From Ascidia mentula (Eukaryota > Chordata > Ascidiacea > Phlebobranchia > Ascidiidae): a DNA stretch of 64,000 bases. The DNA lies in NCBI GenBank assembly GCA_947561715.1, contig OX387200.1, positions 10,976,501 through 11,040,500 on the forward strand. Reading direction: 5' to 3'. Positions 35,332-49,600 of this stretch are shown in pieces; within the stretch, counting starts at the first letter, position 1, and every line of letters starts with the position of its first letter. Below the pieces are notes generated by a model that was not told the DNA's origin, searched no databases, and was given only the letters and a program-made list of their open reading frames with translations. Position numbers and translations under genes: made by a program.

Positions 35332-38300
35332 TTAATATTGCATTAGATCAGATTGCTCGTCAGCCTTCTTCGACGCTTGCTTGTGTCGACGTGCTTTGTG
35401 AAAATCCCCGAAATCACGGCGTCGTTTGAAGAAACCACACTAATTGCGTAACAAAATTTAGACACAAAAAACATGCAACTTGGAAAAATGGTTTCTATTT
35501 ATAGAAGTTCCCTCTTCACAGACTTGTTAAGTCCTGCCAAGTTTGTGTTAAAAAACTTTTAATTTTTTTTGTGGTAATTTATGTGTGGTTTTGATTAATT
35601 GTGTTAAAGTTTCGCTTAAAAAAGGCAAATGTGGTCAAAAATACAAGAAAGCATTTTTTATAATATTTAACATTCCTTCACAATTCACAATGAAGTTACT
35701 GTGGTAATTCATGCCTGTGATTAGTTTAAAAGATGCAGTGATTGCACATTTAATTTGTATAGGAATTGCAGACAATTATTTAAAAAAATGTCATTCACTA
35801 TACAAGGATAAGCTAATATGGCCATAGAAATTAACTGCATGTATTTAGATTGTCTTTCATTCCCTATCCAATGGATAAATTATATTTCTATCTAGTCAAA
35901 TAAAAAATAAAAGTTGTGTATAAAATATTTTGATAAATATGGTTAAACATACCCGCCACAAAACCAAAACAATAATCACAAGCAGAATAACTCCAGCCAA
36001 TGTAGCAATAGCAATGATCCACCATGTAACTTCCTGATCTAACGGAATTACCTGGTAAGTAGAGATGTAATTTTTAATCATGGATATTGGCATGTTTTGC
36101 TTACAACTGGATTATCAGTATCTGAGGCAGTTATGGAATCATCAAAGACAATCACTCAGAAAAAACATTACTTCCACGTTTATACAAAATCACATAAACT
36201 ACCTTTTCTGACAATATGCTTGTTGAAACTTGATATGTTAAAACAGAAGTCTGAGCATACAAAATGTTTCCACGATTAATTGAAACACTTGCATTTGAAA
36301 AAACTCGAATCTCTGCAACTCCATAATATTCCTGCAAATTTTTTTTTTAACTTAAGTTGTGGTAACAAACCAAATTGCAATACATTTACTATGCCATTAT
36401 AACCAACCAACATGTAGCAATATATGCAAGGTTTTTTTAACCCGTTCTGTGCCTATATCTAAGGTTTGTGCTTATTTTCAAGCAAACAATGTCCAAAAAA
36501 TATAAATGTGCTTATTTCTAAATTTGAGCTTACAGGTTTTGCTTAGTTCTTTATCAGTACCATTTGTTGGTTATAATGCAATATTTGATTGCAACACTGG
36601 ATATGGGCAAAAAGTCCTGCATCACAACCAAAACTTTGTAGAATTAAGTCTACCATAATAAACAGTCTCAGGAAAAAGCAATGTGGTGTTATAAAGTTTT
36701 TCAGCTAATTCATTTTAAAAGGTTTTAATTCTCATGGAATGTATTTTGGCCACTTATAAAATTGAAGAAAGTCAAGGTTTTGAGTTGTGATTTATTACTT
36801 ATTGAGCTTGGCCATATTCTTGTCTCACATTTTCATTATCATGGGTAATAACATGACAGTAATAAAATGGAATATTGTAAACTTTGCTGATAGTTCAGGA
36901 TGTTGTAACAAAAAAGAAATAAGTCAACATGTTACTGATTTTGTACTTGTACTATTTAAATCAACTCATAGATGAAAATATGCTAGAACCTATTTGTGTG
37001 ATGCAAGCCTTATGATTGGCCTATATTGGTTACTTTGTTCCATTTCTTGATATGCAAAAAGTAACTAATTCAACCAATACTTATTGTTACAAATTGAATA
37101 GAGACAATGATTAGGTGGTACTCACTTCTAAAAATGTGCTGTTCCATACAACAGCATTCAGTTTAATGAAAACCTCTTTCTGGGTTGCCAATGTACCAAG
37201 TGAACAAGTAAATTGAACACATTTTGCCAAGCCATCACATTTCTAAAGGAGAAATTTTTGCTTGATTTCTGTATTTTATTTTTTTGTTTGATTTTACTTA
37301 CCAGAATTTCACTTGTGGAAGTAGTTTTCTTGTCAACAGTCTTCACCTCCTGTGGGTTTTCTACAAGATTTAAACAATTGTGTGAAAAATTACTTTCCTA
37401 ACTTTAAATTTTCTAAGAGTTGACACATTATATCAAATTTGGCCTTGAGTTGTGAGAAACTAGAAATCTAGATTTTGTTTAATTATCTGTAAGTACCTTC
37501 TGCCTGACGCTTTTTTCTAGTAGCTGAGTTAACCGAAAGTGGGTTATAATGAAGATGTAACGGATTGGTTTCTTTGGGGACATCGCAGTAAGTCTCATTT
37601 GTTTTGCCCGGTCCAGTTATCTAAAAAATATCATAGTCATGTATGAGAATATTTTTACAAAAATGTAAATTGTTTTTAATTTACTATACCTCAGTCCCAA
37701 GCAAATAAAACAGCCACTTTCCATTGTCAATTAACTGTGGCCAACTAATATTTACAAACACATCGGACACATCACTTGTGCCAGAATTTTGTATTTCGTA
37801 AGTATGTCCAATGTAAAGACCTAAATAAACAGAGATAACAAAAAGACATGGTTTGCTCCGAGAAATAATTAAAAGAACATAAGGGGGGGGGGGGGGAAAC
37901 TTTGTGCATATTTGGTACCTGCATCTTCTGGCTTCTTTACAGATGATTCACCAACAACTTTTCCACCAAATTGTACTTGATCAATAGAAGGATATCCCTC
38001 TATTTTGATATGTGCACGAACTCGAACCAATGCACGATGGGCAGTCAATTTGTTTAAACCCGGTTGTGTACTTGAACTGTAGAACAATATTGAAAGTTTT
38101 ATTTTTGAAGGATAGTTACGTCGCAGGTAAAGATGATGTCACTTACGTTAGCAGTTGGGTTAAAATCTGGAACTCATTCTTGGAATACAAGCGTTCATCA
38201 TTTTCAAATCGCACAATAGTTTTGAGCACACTGTTGGTTCGGAAAGGGTTTCCAAGAAAACACATCACTATGGATGCATTTTTTGTTGTTGTGCATGAAA

Positions 38301-41300
38301 TTGGTGCAGCCTGGTAATTTTTTACATATATTGGATATAATTAGCTCATGTGTTATACCAATTTTACATACTGTGGTACTGGTTTCAAGGCCAATGTATT
38401 GCAAAAAGGGTGGAAGAATAATTTTTAGTCTGGCTTGGTGCGCGTCTTCTGCATTGTAGTTGGTAATGGAAATATTAAGACCAATTTCCTTCTCCAGACC
38501 AACAAACAAATAAGGATCTGACAATGTCCTAAATTGTTCAGAGGTATATCATAAACAAACGTAAAACAACTAAAGTGAATTTGAACGTTCATACCATCCA
38601 CCATCCTCCTGAAGTACAACATACTGGGCTTGCATTTGAAGATTACTTTTACAAATTTCATCTGGACCACAATCCTTGGAGATGTTTACCTGCAAATCAA
38701 GCTAAATTAAGGAAAACTAATAAAGGATTTACCTATAATTCTGAGAATAAAGAGACTGGCACATAGTTCTGAAACATTAACATGTGTTATTTATTCAGTT
38801 TAAAACTAATGATGGCAACAATTTTTCCAAAGTTTCTTAAATAAATAAAACATGTAAATTTTTCAGCACTATGGGCCAGTCTCTGTATTTTCAAGGTAAA
38901 TTAATGATAAAAGAAAAATGCTTTAGGTTTAAATTGTTTTGTAATTTAACTTTTTACTACACAATAACCAATATATATAATCAGCACGAAAGGAAACTTG
39001 TGCTGTACCAAAGTAGTTGCGCTGTTCGTGATCTCAGTGTTTAAAATTGGAATGGAGCTAAATGATACCAAACCCCCTTCAGCAGTTTCAACAGGAGGAC
39101 TTGATGTTGGAACATCAAACTCCATATATATGTCAATAGGTGATAGTTTGTCTTGAACATCATTCTATGAATGCAGAGATTAATACAGATAATAACATAT
39201 TTGGTTTACTAATAATTACCACCAAGTAAACGGGCATTTCGTTGCATGCTGATTTCCTCTGAGATTGTGGATAAAGAGTAAGATTTCCTGTCATAATCCC
39301 CTGCTGATAATCCAGGGGTGCAAATGTAACACGAGGAAGTAAACCATTGTTTAACCGAGTTACATCAAGCTGTGAAACAGTTGTTATCTGGCAATGGCCA
39401 ACAAACAACAATGTGATAACAAACCTTAATTGAATAGCTTATTGCCACAGACTCATCAAAAGTTGTGGGGGATGAAGTGTAGTTCATACACACAGTGATG
39501 TTGTACCTACCACAAACAAAAGTATTTTCCACTGGAAAATCCAGAAGGCAATATGATTTTGAATAGGCTTAACGATATGTTGTAACTTCCAATATCACAC
39601 AAAATACAGATATTAAGTTAAACTGAATGAAGATGATGAATTATTTTCTAGAAATTGTAATGTTTTATAAAAGTGTTTTACAAAAAACACAAAACAGTGT
39701 AACAAATATATATGTTGATAAATATAGATATAATTAGAAATCCAGTTATTTACGTTCCAAGCTTGTATGTTTTGCCATTTGTTGGGCTCACATATTCAAT
39801 GCTGTCAGTATTTCCATCAGGATTAATAACAATCTTTTTTACAGAAGCCGTCAGTGATGATTGCACATTTACAATGGGACGAGATCTATCAACAACATAC
39901 AAGGTAAACGGTGGTTTCCCCAACTGTTTTAAAAGTTAATGTACATTAATTTTACCCTTGTTTATTATCAACAAAGAAAGCTTGTTTGGTTTACTTGCCT
40001 GTATAAAACTGCAGTGTCTGAAAGAGATCCAACCATCAGATCAGGATAACCATTCAGATCCATATCCAAACCACCATTTACGGAGTAGCCAAAACTAGTC
40101 ATGTTGTAATTGATTTTTCCACTTTTTGTCAAGTTTTTGCCATAAATTACCTGCAGTCAAAAGTTTTACTAACACCTTCAATGCAACATACATGCTTACA
40201 AACTTAAGTATATTAACACTGGTAGGTTGAGAGTCCAATAATAAAATGTTTTAAAACTTACTTGAACAGGATTGGTATATATCCCTTCATTAGGATCGCT
40301 ATTGCCGTGGTATATATAAACAGCCCCTCTTCCTTCATCATGGCCTGGAGCACCGATAGCAATATCATTGGCACCATCCATGTTAATATCACCCAGGTTA
40401 GTTATTGAGTTTCCAAATGAGGAATCAACCTCACCATAAAGTCTGAAAATGTCTAGTTAGTTTCAACTATGAATCGTGTGATAAACATTCATACACTTGA
40501 GTCGGTGTTGGACCAATTCTATCAAGGCCCTTGTTGATATAAATGTATACAGCTCCACCCCTTTTGTTCTCCTTGTCGTAATACTGTGGTGCACCAACAA
40601 GCAAATCTTCACGGCTGTTAAAATTATCAATTAGAAAACTTTAACATTACCATGAAATAAATTGCACGATTGAATAACAAAAAATAAAAATTATAAAAAC
40701 CACAAATGCACATTTGTTTGATTGTTTAAATGTCAACATAGTTTGTAAAGCCACAATGTTAATCCATTTGTACACTAAATGTTGCTTGCAGTAAAACACA
40801 AATTTTTGAAAATCTGAGTAAAAGGTGAGTTAACAAGGAATTAAAATCAGTATTTTTCTGTGATCTGTTTAAAATTCTACAACTCTGAACATCCCCCAGT
40901 AAGATTTCAGTAATTGTAAATCTCCCTGCAACCCACTTAGGTATTGATTAAGTTGCAATGTTCATAGCAAGTGATATCAGAACGTTGTATATACATGGTG
41001 TTTGTTTAGTGATATTTGTGAGGTTTTTAGTTGGGATATTTATTTGTAACACTTTAAGGCATTGGGTGTCATTTTATGAATTTGTGACAAAAGACTGCAT
41101 TTTACTAATTTAATTTAATAGAGAAACAGAACACTTTTATCTTTGAAACTCTAAAACCAACCAATATAATTTTAACAGTTTGTGAAGTTTTTATGATCCT
41201 AAAAACCACCAATCAACAATACAAAGTTTGTATATTCAAATAATTATTAGTTGTCTAGAAGCACACAAAAAAAATTTAAAAATAGGGAAACCAAAGAAAC

Positions 41301-44300
41301 ACTTGTGTGTATATACTAAAGTTTGCATTCAGAATAATACGAACCTGTCACCATTTACATCAATAATTTGTACATCATATCCAAAAGCTGAAGCCAACTT
41401 TTCACCTTTTAACGTTTCTCTCTCCAGTAATGACTTTGATACATCTGCACAACATCATTTAAATGGTCATGTAAGATACCACAGTAATTTTTGTTAAGCT
41501 TTATACCTTCTTCCATTTTTTCAAATATTACAACAATTCCGGTGTCATTGGCACGAGGTGCTCCAGCCACAAAGTTGATAAAATTTCCTGACACATTTCC
41601 AGTGGCAAGTGAAAAACCTTATATGTACATATGTTAGTATACAGTAAATGGAAAAATAGTAGATAACAATAGCTCTTAATTATGAAAAACTGAAAGTCAA
41701 AGGCTCTAAACCCTTATCTTAGCAATTACCACAAAAAAGTTTCATATTTAATATCTTGAGTAATAAAAACTATTTCAAAACAAATGTTTACAAAGTTCAC
41801 AAATGCAACCAATGTGATGCATGAATAACATACAACATGTCTGTGTAATGATACAAATGAATGAATGGCAAGTACCCAAAAAACATTTAGTTCAAGCATG
41901 ACTAGGATGTGACTGCACATCTGAAACAGTCCCTATTCCCACAAGTGTCATTTGGTATTGTTTCAAAGAATATTGGTTGAAGGAGGAAAATACTACATCC
42001 CACAGAAGTATTGCAGTGAAATTAGATTTTTTCACTAACTGTGAGAACCAGACTTTATTTGGGACAAAGTGCAGAGCACAGTAAATGAATCATGCAAAAT
42101 ATCAATCATACTATATCAACTACATTTAGGTTTGGAAAGAATTGTTCCTGTTGATTCTATTTGAATAAGATACTGACGGCACTTTTAGCGACATACAATT
42201 GTCTAATAATTTAACAAATTTCAACCTTTACAAATATAGAAAGAATTCTTACAAAAAGTTAATATAAAGCATAATTTTTTTTTAAAATACAAACTTTACT
42301 GAAATCTGTTTTAGGAGTACATATAACCCTACATTTGTGAGACTGTACAAAAAATTTAATACATGCATTGTTTTGATCATTATCAACATGCACAGTGTTC
42401 AACAATCACCAAATTGTTGGACACAGGCGAAATTTGTTGAATTTAAGTTCAAAATGATGTAGAGTTGTGTGCAGTATGCATGGTGACCATTTCATTATCA
42501 TACCAAGGTAGGAGTTTTGAGAAACTGGTTGCCCATATAGTCTCAGTGACGTTTCAGGTATCCAAGCTTGATTGCTCCCAGTGAACCAATCAACATTGTT
42601 TGTTCTTATTGTGTGAATCATGCCTTTAAGATGATGCATGTGGACACATCATTTTATACAAAAAAGCTAAAAAGTTTGTATCTAAAAATTTGTAAATGCC
42701 TCCCACTACTAAAGGCTCCTAAGCGTGACATAGTCAAGCTGTTGTATAAAGAAGGTTTTTTTGTGACATTTAATTTCCCAAATATCTTTACAGAGACATG
42801 TTGTGTGATTGCCAATTAGGTCAGATGGTTTTAAACATCTCGTTAAGTACCCAGGTAGCTATTTTGGGGAATGTTGCCCCGTGTCGGGTCATCTTTGCTC
42901 CATAAACTGACAGGAAAAAACTCATTTGGGTTCATCTCATTGGAGTTTATTGCACCTACATTATTCAAAATATTTAAAACATGTGTGGTTTAAACACAAA
43001 TTTAAAATAAGTACAATCAAACATTTGCAAAATTTTCTATCTGATTAAGCCACACTCACCTGTCCAATGGAATGGTCCAGGCATGCCAAATACAATGTCT
43101 TCATCTTCATTGTTGGCAAATTCCACTGACATGCCAGCTTGACAGTATCCATACCATTCATGTGAGTATGATCCTTTTGGATCTAACTTTCCTGGAAAAA
43201 TCAATAAGTTTGTATTCTGTAAAAGCACACATGGTGTAATGAACAAGACAAACAGAATATTTAAAAAAAAATTTTAAACAAAAAAAAAAAAAAATTTAAA
43301 TATTTAGCTAAACCTATGCAGGGTGTCCAGTCTCCTCGAAACTTGCTCACTTGCAAGTTGCTTTCTAGCACATAGCATCGTCCAAGTTCAGCCTCCCAGA
43401 TAATTCCCCTACTACTACCACCACCACGCAGAGTATAGCGAGGTGCACACACCTATGTAAGAAATTGGTTGACAAAGTTGAATAGCACTGATCGGAAACA
43501 TACCTTGCTAAAAGCACAATTATATTAGTACTCTGGAATACATACTGATTAAATACTTCATGCAACAATTTAATATCAGCAACAAGCAAGCTATGTTTAA
43601 CATGTGAATCATACAACATTTACTAGACTATATTCAGAAAGGTTAAAATATATGTAATTCTGTGACCTAACTATCAAAAGTATTTAAGTACAAATGTTTA
43701 AACATATAAAAAATGACTTGAAAACTGAATAAACAATGTCACTTTATCCAAAAAGGAAAATTAAATCAGGTCAAGTTTTTTAGCTTCTGTTCTGCCTAGG
43801 TTTGAGAATCACTTACATAGCCTCTACATATACCTTATCACAACAATTACATCAAAGGAAACAACTTTACCGCAACTTTCCCTCCTGGTTTTTGTCTCTT
43901 CACAACCACACCCAACCACTGATTTGAGTTGTTAACTTCAAGTGTATTAACTACAAAAAATCACAATGTTAACAAACAATCCAGATTTTATTATAAATGA
44001 AAAAAGTCCAAATAAATGCCTGTTCCCGACGATTTTTAACCAGAGACTTAAAAGCAATATTTAATTTGCATAAAGGAAGGATTTGGCATTAGGTAGTTTC
44101 TATTGTTATGCTAATAGAGTTGAGCCAAACTGGAAATAAATATGTAACCTGCGTTATCAATTTGAATAACTTGACAATCATCTGCTGATGGTGAAACATT
44201 GCACTTGTACAGTGCTCCTGGTTTGTATGAGTCTTTGCTATGAAAATATTGGGCATCAGCATTTGGTGCTCCGACAAGCATTCTGAAATAAAATTTGCCA

Positions 44301-44848
44301 TGTTACAGAAATAAATATACAAACAGCACAGCTAATAATTTTGAGTATTGCAAGTTTATGCATTAGTGCCGTTACAAACGTTTAGATAACTATTAGAAAA
44401 CAAAAACAGAATGTGTTAGAGCAATGTAAATCAAAAACCAATTTAATAACACAGATAGGAAACAATACAGGAAATCACTAACATTGTATTAGGAAATGAA
44501 GGCAAGTATATTAAAATATCTTGAAACCACAATTCATGGAATGTGTGAAGAATAAACAACTTAAGATGTTGCAGGTATACTTTATTACTTACACCACATT
44601 TTCTAAACTGTTTGTTTTTTCTAACACATGATGTTGAGTGACAGAGATCCCAAACAAACTTCCTTTTGGGCCTTTTTTGACAATGGGTAGTCTAGAAACA
44701 AACGTAGGGTTATTTCAAATGAAAATATACCAAACTTTTTATTAAAACTGGTGAACATGACTTACCGTTCCTCCAAGTTAAACGAAAAAGTTGGAACCAC
44801 TATATTGAATAAAGCATATACGACGTATATCTTAAAATAACCATCCAT
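35332..44848 (-). CDS. Integrin alpha subunit without I domain (laminin-receptor-like)
   Basis: Twenty-seven exons in phase, 5' to 3': 44766-44848, 44593-44691, 44149-44282, 43871-43950, 43314-43452, 43060-43191, 42504-42623, 41507-41617, 41345-41444, 40495-40614, 40262-40442, 39999-40150, 39754-39885, 39425-39506, 39220-39387, 39009-39164, 38595-38689, 38372-38528, 38147-38310, 37919-38076, 37690-37820, 37497-37620, 37302-37360, 37126-37242, 36203-36331, 35953-36051 and 35332-35439; 1109 aa. Pairs with a beta subunit as a matrix receptor. Seen: signal peptide; seven-bladed propeller ([22 protein letters not shown] and GAPRAND repeats) with calcium loops such as [13 protein letters not shown] and [13 protein letters not shown]; no inserted I domain; [20 protein letters not shown]; furin site RKKR (933-936); transmembrane helix (about 1050-1073); GFFKR (1076-1080) and a short basic tail. 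Closest in memory to vertebrate alpha 3/6/7 and fly PS1. Exon 12 uses a GC donor. A small alternative exon near 36105 is possible. Confidence 0.95.
37883..37896 (+). repeat. Poly-G tract in an integrin intron
   Basis: A homopolymer of about 14 G in the intron between exons 20 and 21; another simple run (poly-A) lies near 43281. Confidence 0.8.
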
Positions 44849-45125
44849 GACAAGTTTAAAATGGTTTATTAACAGAGCTGTTTCTACAAATACAGAAACA
44901 AATCGTCAAATAATGTGAGTACATCTACAACACGAAGCCTGATTTATCACGACTACTGTACTGCTATGCTGCTTCTTTTGTACAAATAGGAGTGGCATTC
45001 ATACGAACACCACTGTCATTTCTATGTTTCATAAATAAATTAATTTAGTTGTCATGCGTGAATGCGCAAAAGTTTAAGTAGAATTTAATTAAAAAAAGTT
45101 TATAATATTGCTTGATACCTTACAC

Positions 45126-45877
45126 CAGTGTTTCCCAAACTGGGGGTCGCGGGAAGGCTATCTGTGGGTCGCGACAGATATGTGATGTTTTTATAACTTG
45201 TTACAACACATTAGTTGGGCCTACTATCGCTTTGTCTCGTCAGGGACGATAAGCAGTAGGCTATGTGCCACTAACATTGTGCACAGGCATTGTTATTGAA
45301 ACAACACAGCAATTATTGTCATCCACAATGAAAGTATCAAAAAGCAGTTTAGGGCGTTCAGTTGTAAGTAGTAGTGAGATATCAAGGTGCAGTGTTTTTC
45401 TTTAACTCTGGTCATGGAGAAGAAGCGTAAATATGTTGAAGAATATTTGAAGTTTGGATTTACCCGCATAATCTGCACTTGCACTGAAAAGCCTCCGTGT
45501 GTCTTGTGCAACGTGGTGCAGTGCTAAATCAAGCCGTCTAAATTAAACCGCCATTTACACACCATGCACCTCCAACACGTGAAAAAAAGATTAGGAATTC
45601 TTCAAACGTAATGAAGCCGGTTTGAAACGTCAGAAATTAGACTTGGGAGGTAGTTTTTTTAGATTTTAGCGTTGTCAAATACTCAACTACGGATTTCAAA
45701 CTTGGCTATGGAGTTGCAAGTCAGCCGTCTTATGGAGCAAAGTGGTTGCCAATAAATGATATACTGTAAAATGCACTTTGATTGATATTGCTGTTGGGAA
45801 AAAAATGGTAGGTGGGATCGCAAGTTAGTTTAAATCAATGTAGGGGGTCACCAACCACAAAAGGTTGGGAACCACTG
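45126..45877 (+). mobile_element. hAT element with decayed transposase start
   Basis: The left end CAGTGTTTCCCAAACTGG and right end (reverse complement) CAGTGGTTCCCAACC are inverted repeats, with a perfect 8-bp duplication CCTTACAC at 45118-45125 and 45878-45885. At about 45414-45600 the plus strand encodes phrases such as KRKYVEEYLKFGF, KPPCVLC and KLNRHLHTMH, which match the BED-finger start of ZBED5/SCAND3-like hAT transposases, broken by a stop. The rest of the transposase is missing, so the copy is dead but its ends look intact. It sits 270 bp upstream of the integrin start. Confidence 0.93.
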
Positions 45878-45885
45878 CCTTACAC

Positions 45886-46692
45886 TTACTTTATTAGCTT
45901 GTAAACTTAAACAAACGAGCAAACTTAACAGCTTAAACAAGCAAACACTGAATAGCAGTCTTTACACGGTTTTGGTAACACAACATTTTTTTCAAATAAA
46001 TCCAAAGAAAAATCTTCCAGAGGATTTCAAGATCTTTTAACATAGCCGGGTATAAATTCGGAGTAGTGTCGTCTGACTTGCATGATGTTCCTATTCATAT
46101 GCGATACTAAATGTATTCATGCATGGCGATATTTCTAAATATTTATTTTCTTTCCACTAAGATAACAATGGTTTAACAATGGTTCGACTTCTACGTTTGT
46201 AGAAATCTCACACGCTCTATTTTGCTAAATACTTTCATCGCTTTCACCAAAAATACCGTTTCATGTAGTTCGGGAGAGCAATTCAGCTTTGTAAATATTT
46301 TGAGGACTTTGATTTTGAAAACATTGATTTTTTCAGCAGGACGTTAAAGTATCAAAAAGCTTGGACTAACAGCTTGGAATTGAATGTTCATACTAATTAC
46401 TTTTTAGTAATAAAGTTGGTAAATAAATTATGTTGCAATTAGTAAATGTTGGCGGAAAGCTTTCCACGCAAAATATTAACCTTCAAAAATTCATGTAATG
46501 TGCAGAACAATGCATCTATTGTATACAAGTGCAAGCCTTTAAAATCAAATCACTCCTAATTAAAATGTAGCCTATTTTTACGTCACAATACACACGTGTT
46601 ACGTTGCCATTGCTTTTTAGGGAAGTGAAAAGAAAAATGAATAGATCTGCATGATTCTGGAGTAGTGGTAAGTTACGAAATATTCACCGAAA
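45886..46692. other. Intergenic, nothing recognised
   Basis: AT-rich sequence between the hAT element and the unidentified plus-strand gene; no exon or repeat seen. Confidence 0.5.
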
Positions 46693-49600
46693 ATGTTCAA
46701 TGGAAGGTCTCGCCGGTCGAGTGTTCCTGTTTTGTCCATAGCAACTGAAGATAGAAATTTAACACGCAGAAGTTCTTTGCCAGTAAGATTGTTTTGTAAA
46801 GCCTTTTCTTCGTTGTTCGTTGCGCAATCACATGCTCAAATAGATTGAATTGTTCACCATAAGACCCAATCATTGCGGCGTGAAAGGGTCAACCATGGAA
46901 TAGCCTACGTATATTTTTCTTTGAGTTATGTCCTATTGACAATTTTTTTCATACAATTCTTTGAGCTGACGTTAGTGAATTTTAATATTTTTTCTCTGCG
47001 AGTCGAATCGAATAGGATAGTGGGTACGGTCACATCCGGTCACGTGATGTATTGTTTACATAGGTTACAATAAATAATTTGTGAACACCATACACCTACC
47101 GATTACACAGTTTTAGGCTTGAAACAAATCTAACGCTGCGGTCAATCGGAGGCTCGGAAAAATTGGTTGGACAAATATAATACGAATTAAACAAGACCTA
47201 CAGTGCAACGAAATACAATTAAAAATATACAAAATAGTCTTCAAAAACAGATATATTAAAAAAGATTCGCCCATCAGGTCAACGTAGGCATAAACAAACT
47301 GCCACATATCACCCTTTCCTTTCTCACAATAAACCAGTCTACGGGTCTATTCGTAATCTTCTTCCAAACTTCACAGAGACTTCCGCCGCAAGTTAAATCT
47401 AAAAACACCAATGCAATCCTACTCCTGGTGCAGGGCCAAAAAAGCACATTACCTCGATGACCTTTGTTCAATACCCAAACACACTGCCGTATAACTGATG
47501 CCACATGTAATTTTCCGATGCACAAAAGAAACATGCGTTCACGCCAGGCATATTGTATTTTGATTAATCTGTTCTTCTGGTGCAATTAAACATACACTTT
47601 TATTCATTGACGTTCCGACTGCTATTCAGCTAGGCTTCCTCAGGGTAATGCTGCAGCACACAACCAAGCATCAAGAACCGTAAAAACACGAAAAAGAGGG
47701 CCGCTAACACCGCTTATAAAATCATGTGAATAAGTGAGAAAATACGGGAAACAACAGCACCGGGAAATATACGGAGATTGTCCTTGGACATATGGAGCGC
47801 TTCCAGAAAGGGGCGCTAAGTGTGATTCACCTCCCTCTCCAGAACCTTGGTCTTGTCGAAGGCAATTCAGTGGCCGTGTAAGGCAGAATGTTTGGCCTAT
47901 GCTGTCTTAGTTGCGTCTTTCGGTGCAACATCGCGGCGGTGATTCTTTACTCTAGTTTTTAATATTCTTCCGGTTTTCCCGATGTAGACACCCTCGCCCT
48001 TCCACATGGAATCGAATAAACCACTATCTTGGGTGCCGCTGCTTCCAATGCAATCGTGTGCAACAATAAGCTGCGGTGTGTTCTATGGGGATTAATGTAG
48101 ACCACAAAAAAATTTAGTCGGTCAACATTCGCTGTAAAGTGTTAGTGTGGTGCCATATGGAAGAACGACCGTGCCGCAAATTGGCGTCGGTTCTTTTGGT
48201 GTATTGGCCGATCTTTCACCTAATATCCACGAAGGATAGGAGTTTTCTCGCAGCGGATCTCACAACCGCCCTTTTGTGTTGTATTGGATGTGCCGAGCGG
48301 AATGAAAGGTATCTGTTTGTGTGAGTCGGCTTCCGGTAGGCACTGGTGTCGATTTTGCCGTCCATGCTCCGGTACATGTCCATATCCAAGAATGGTAGTT
48401 TTTTACTAATTTTCTCCTCTAGAGTGAACTTTATGGAATCTTCTGTGCCGTTTAGGTGGGCAAGGAAGGAATACCAATACATCAATAATACAAAATGTGT
48501 CATCAACGTAGAGTCTCCAAAAACTTGGAAGGATGTGCAAATGTTGCAAGCGCCTTGTTTTTGATCGTCTCCATTACCACATTGGCAATAACAAAGGAAA
48601 TGGGGAAACCCATCGCCGTGCCAAACACCTGTTGGTAAAGGAGACAGTAGCATGCGCAAGATTTTCGTCCACTTGTAACCGTCTTAAACGGAACATTTGT
48701 GAACAAGGAGACGGCGTCAAATGACGCCATCATTCCCTTTCCGCTATTTCCAAACTTCTTACTTCTTCTGCAAACGCACGCGAGTTCGTGACATGATAGG
48801 GGCTGGTGGCAACCAATGGGGAAATGATTCTTGAGAGGTACTAGGTAAGCATGTAGCTGGGAGAGCCAATAAAAGAAACTGTAGGCATGTCTGGCTTGTG
48901 AATTTTAGGAAAGCCCATGTTACTAAGGTGTCGTACTGTCTATGCAGTGTAGCTGCCAAAACTTAACAACTGACAACGCTTTGCGTTCTCTGGGCAAGTA
49001 TCCAACAAAACCGTTTATCTTGCGTTCTAATTAAGCGGTTTGATTTCTCGATTGTTGCTGGCCTCCATCACCAGTTTTACGTAGAGTTAAATCCCGTATA
49101 TATATAAATTATTTTCTGTACTACAACTAGACACCAGAAAACGGCCAAAATGTTTGTGCGGAAAAGTCGAAATTAATTTAATTTTTAAAATCAACTGAAA
49201 ATATTGGAAATTCCATAAAATGTTTTTTTTTTTTTATACGCCGGCTAATTTTGTGTGCAACGAAGATGAAGGTTGGGAATGCCTGCGTTTAGGTTGAAAC
49301 CAAACCAGTGATGACATTTTGCGACTTTTTGAGTAAAAAGGCGGCAATTCACATATCAAAATTTTTAGTTGAACACAATGAAGGACATCGATGAATCGCG
49401 GAAACTTCACAAAAGTGACGCGTGCATAAACATAATGAAGGAATTTCAACAACCCAAACTTATCAAGTGTACAAAACATCATCATACGGTCAAAGAAACC
49501 TTGGATCCGTAATGATTCGCTAGTTCCGTTTGCTGATAAAACCTTTCAAAACTCCTTTCTTGCAGACGTTTAGCCCAGACATTGGAAGATTGTGGTCGTG

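Noticed and set aside
36099-36120. Possible tiny integrin exon (DTDNPV) between exons 25 and 26
   Set aside because: Phase fits only with an alternative donor downstream; direct joining of 36203 to 36051 gives the normal integrin stalk-to-membrane spacing.
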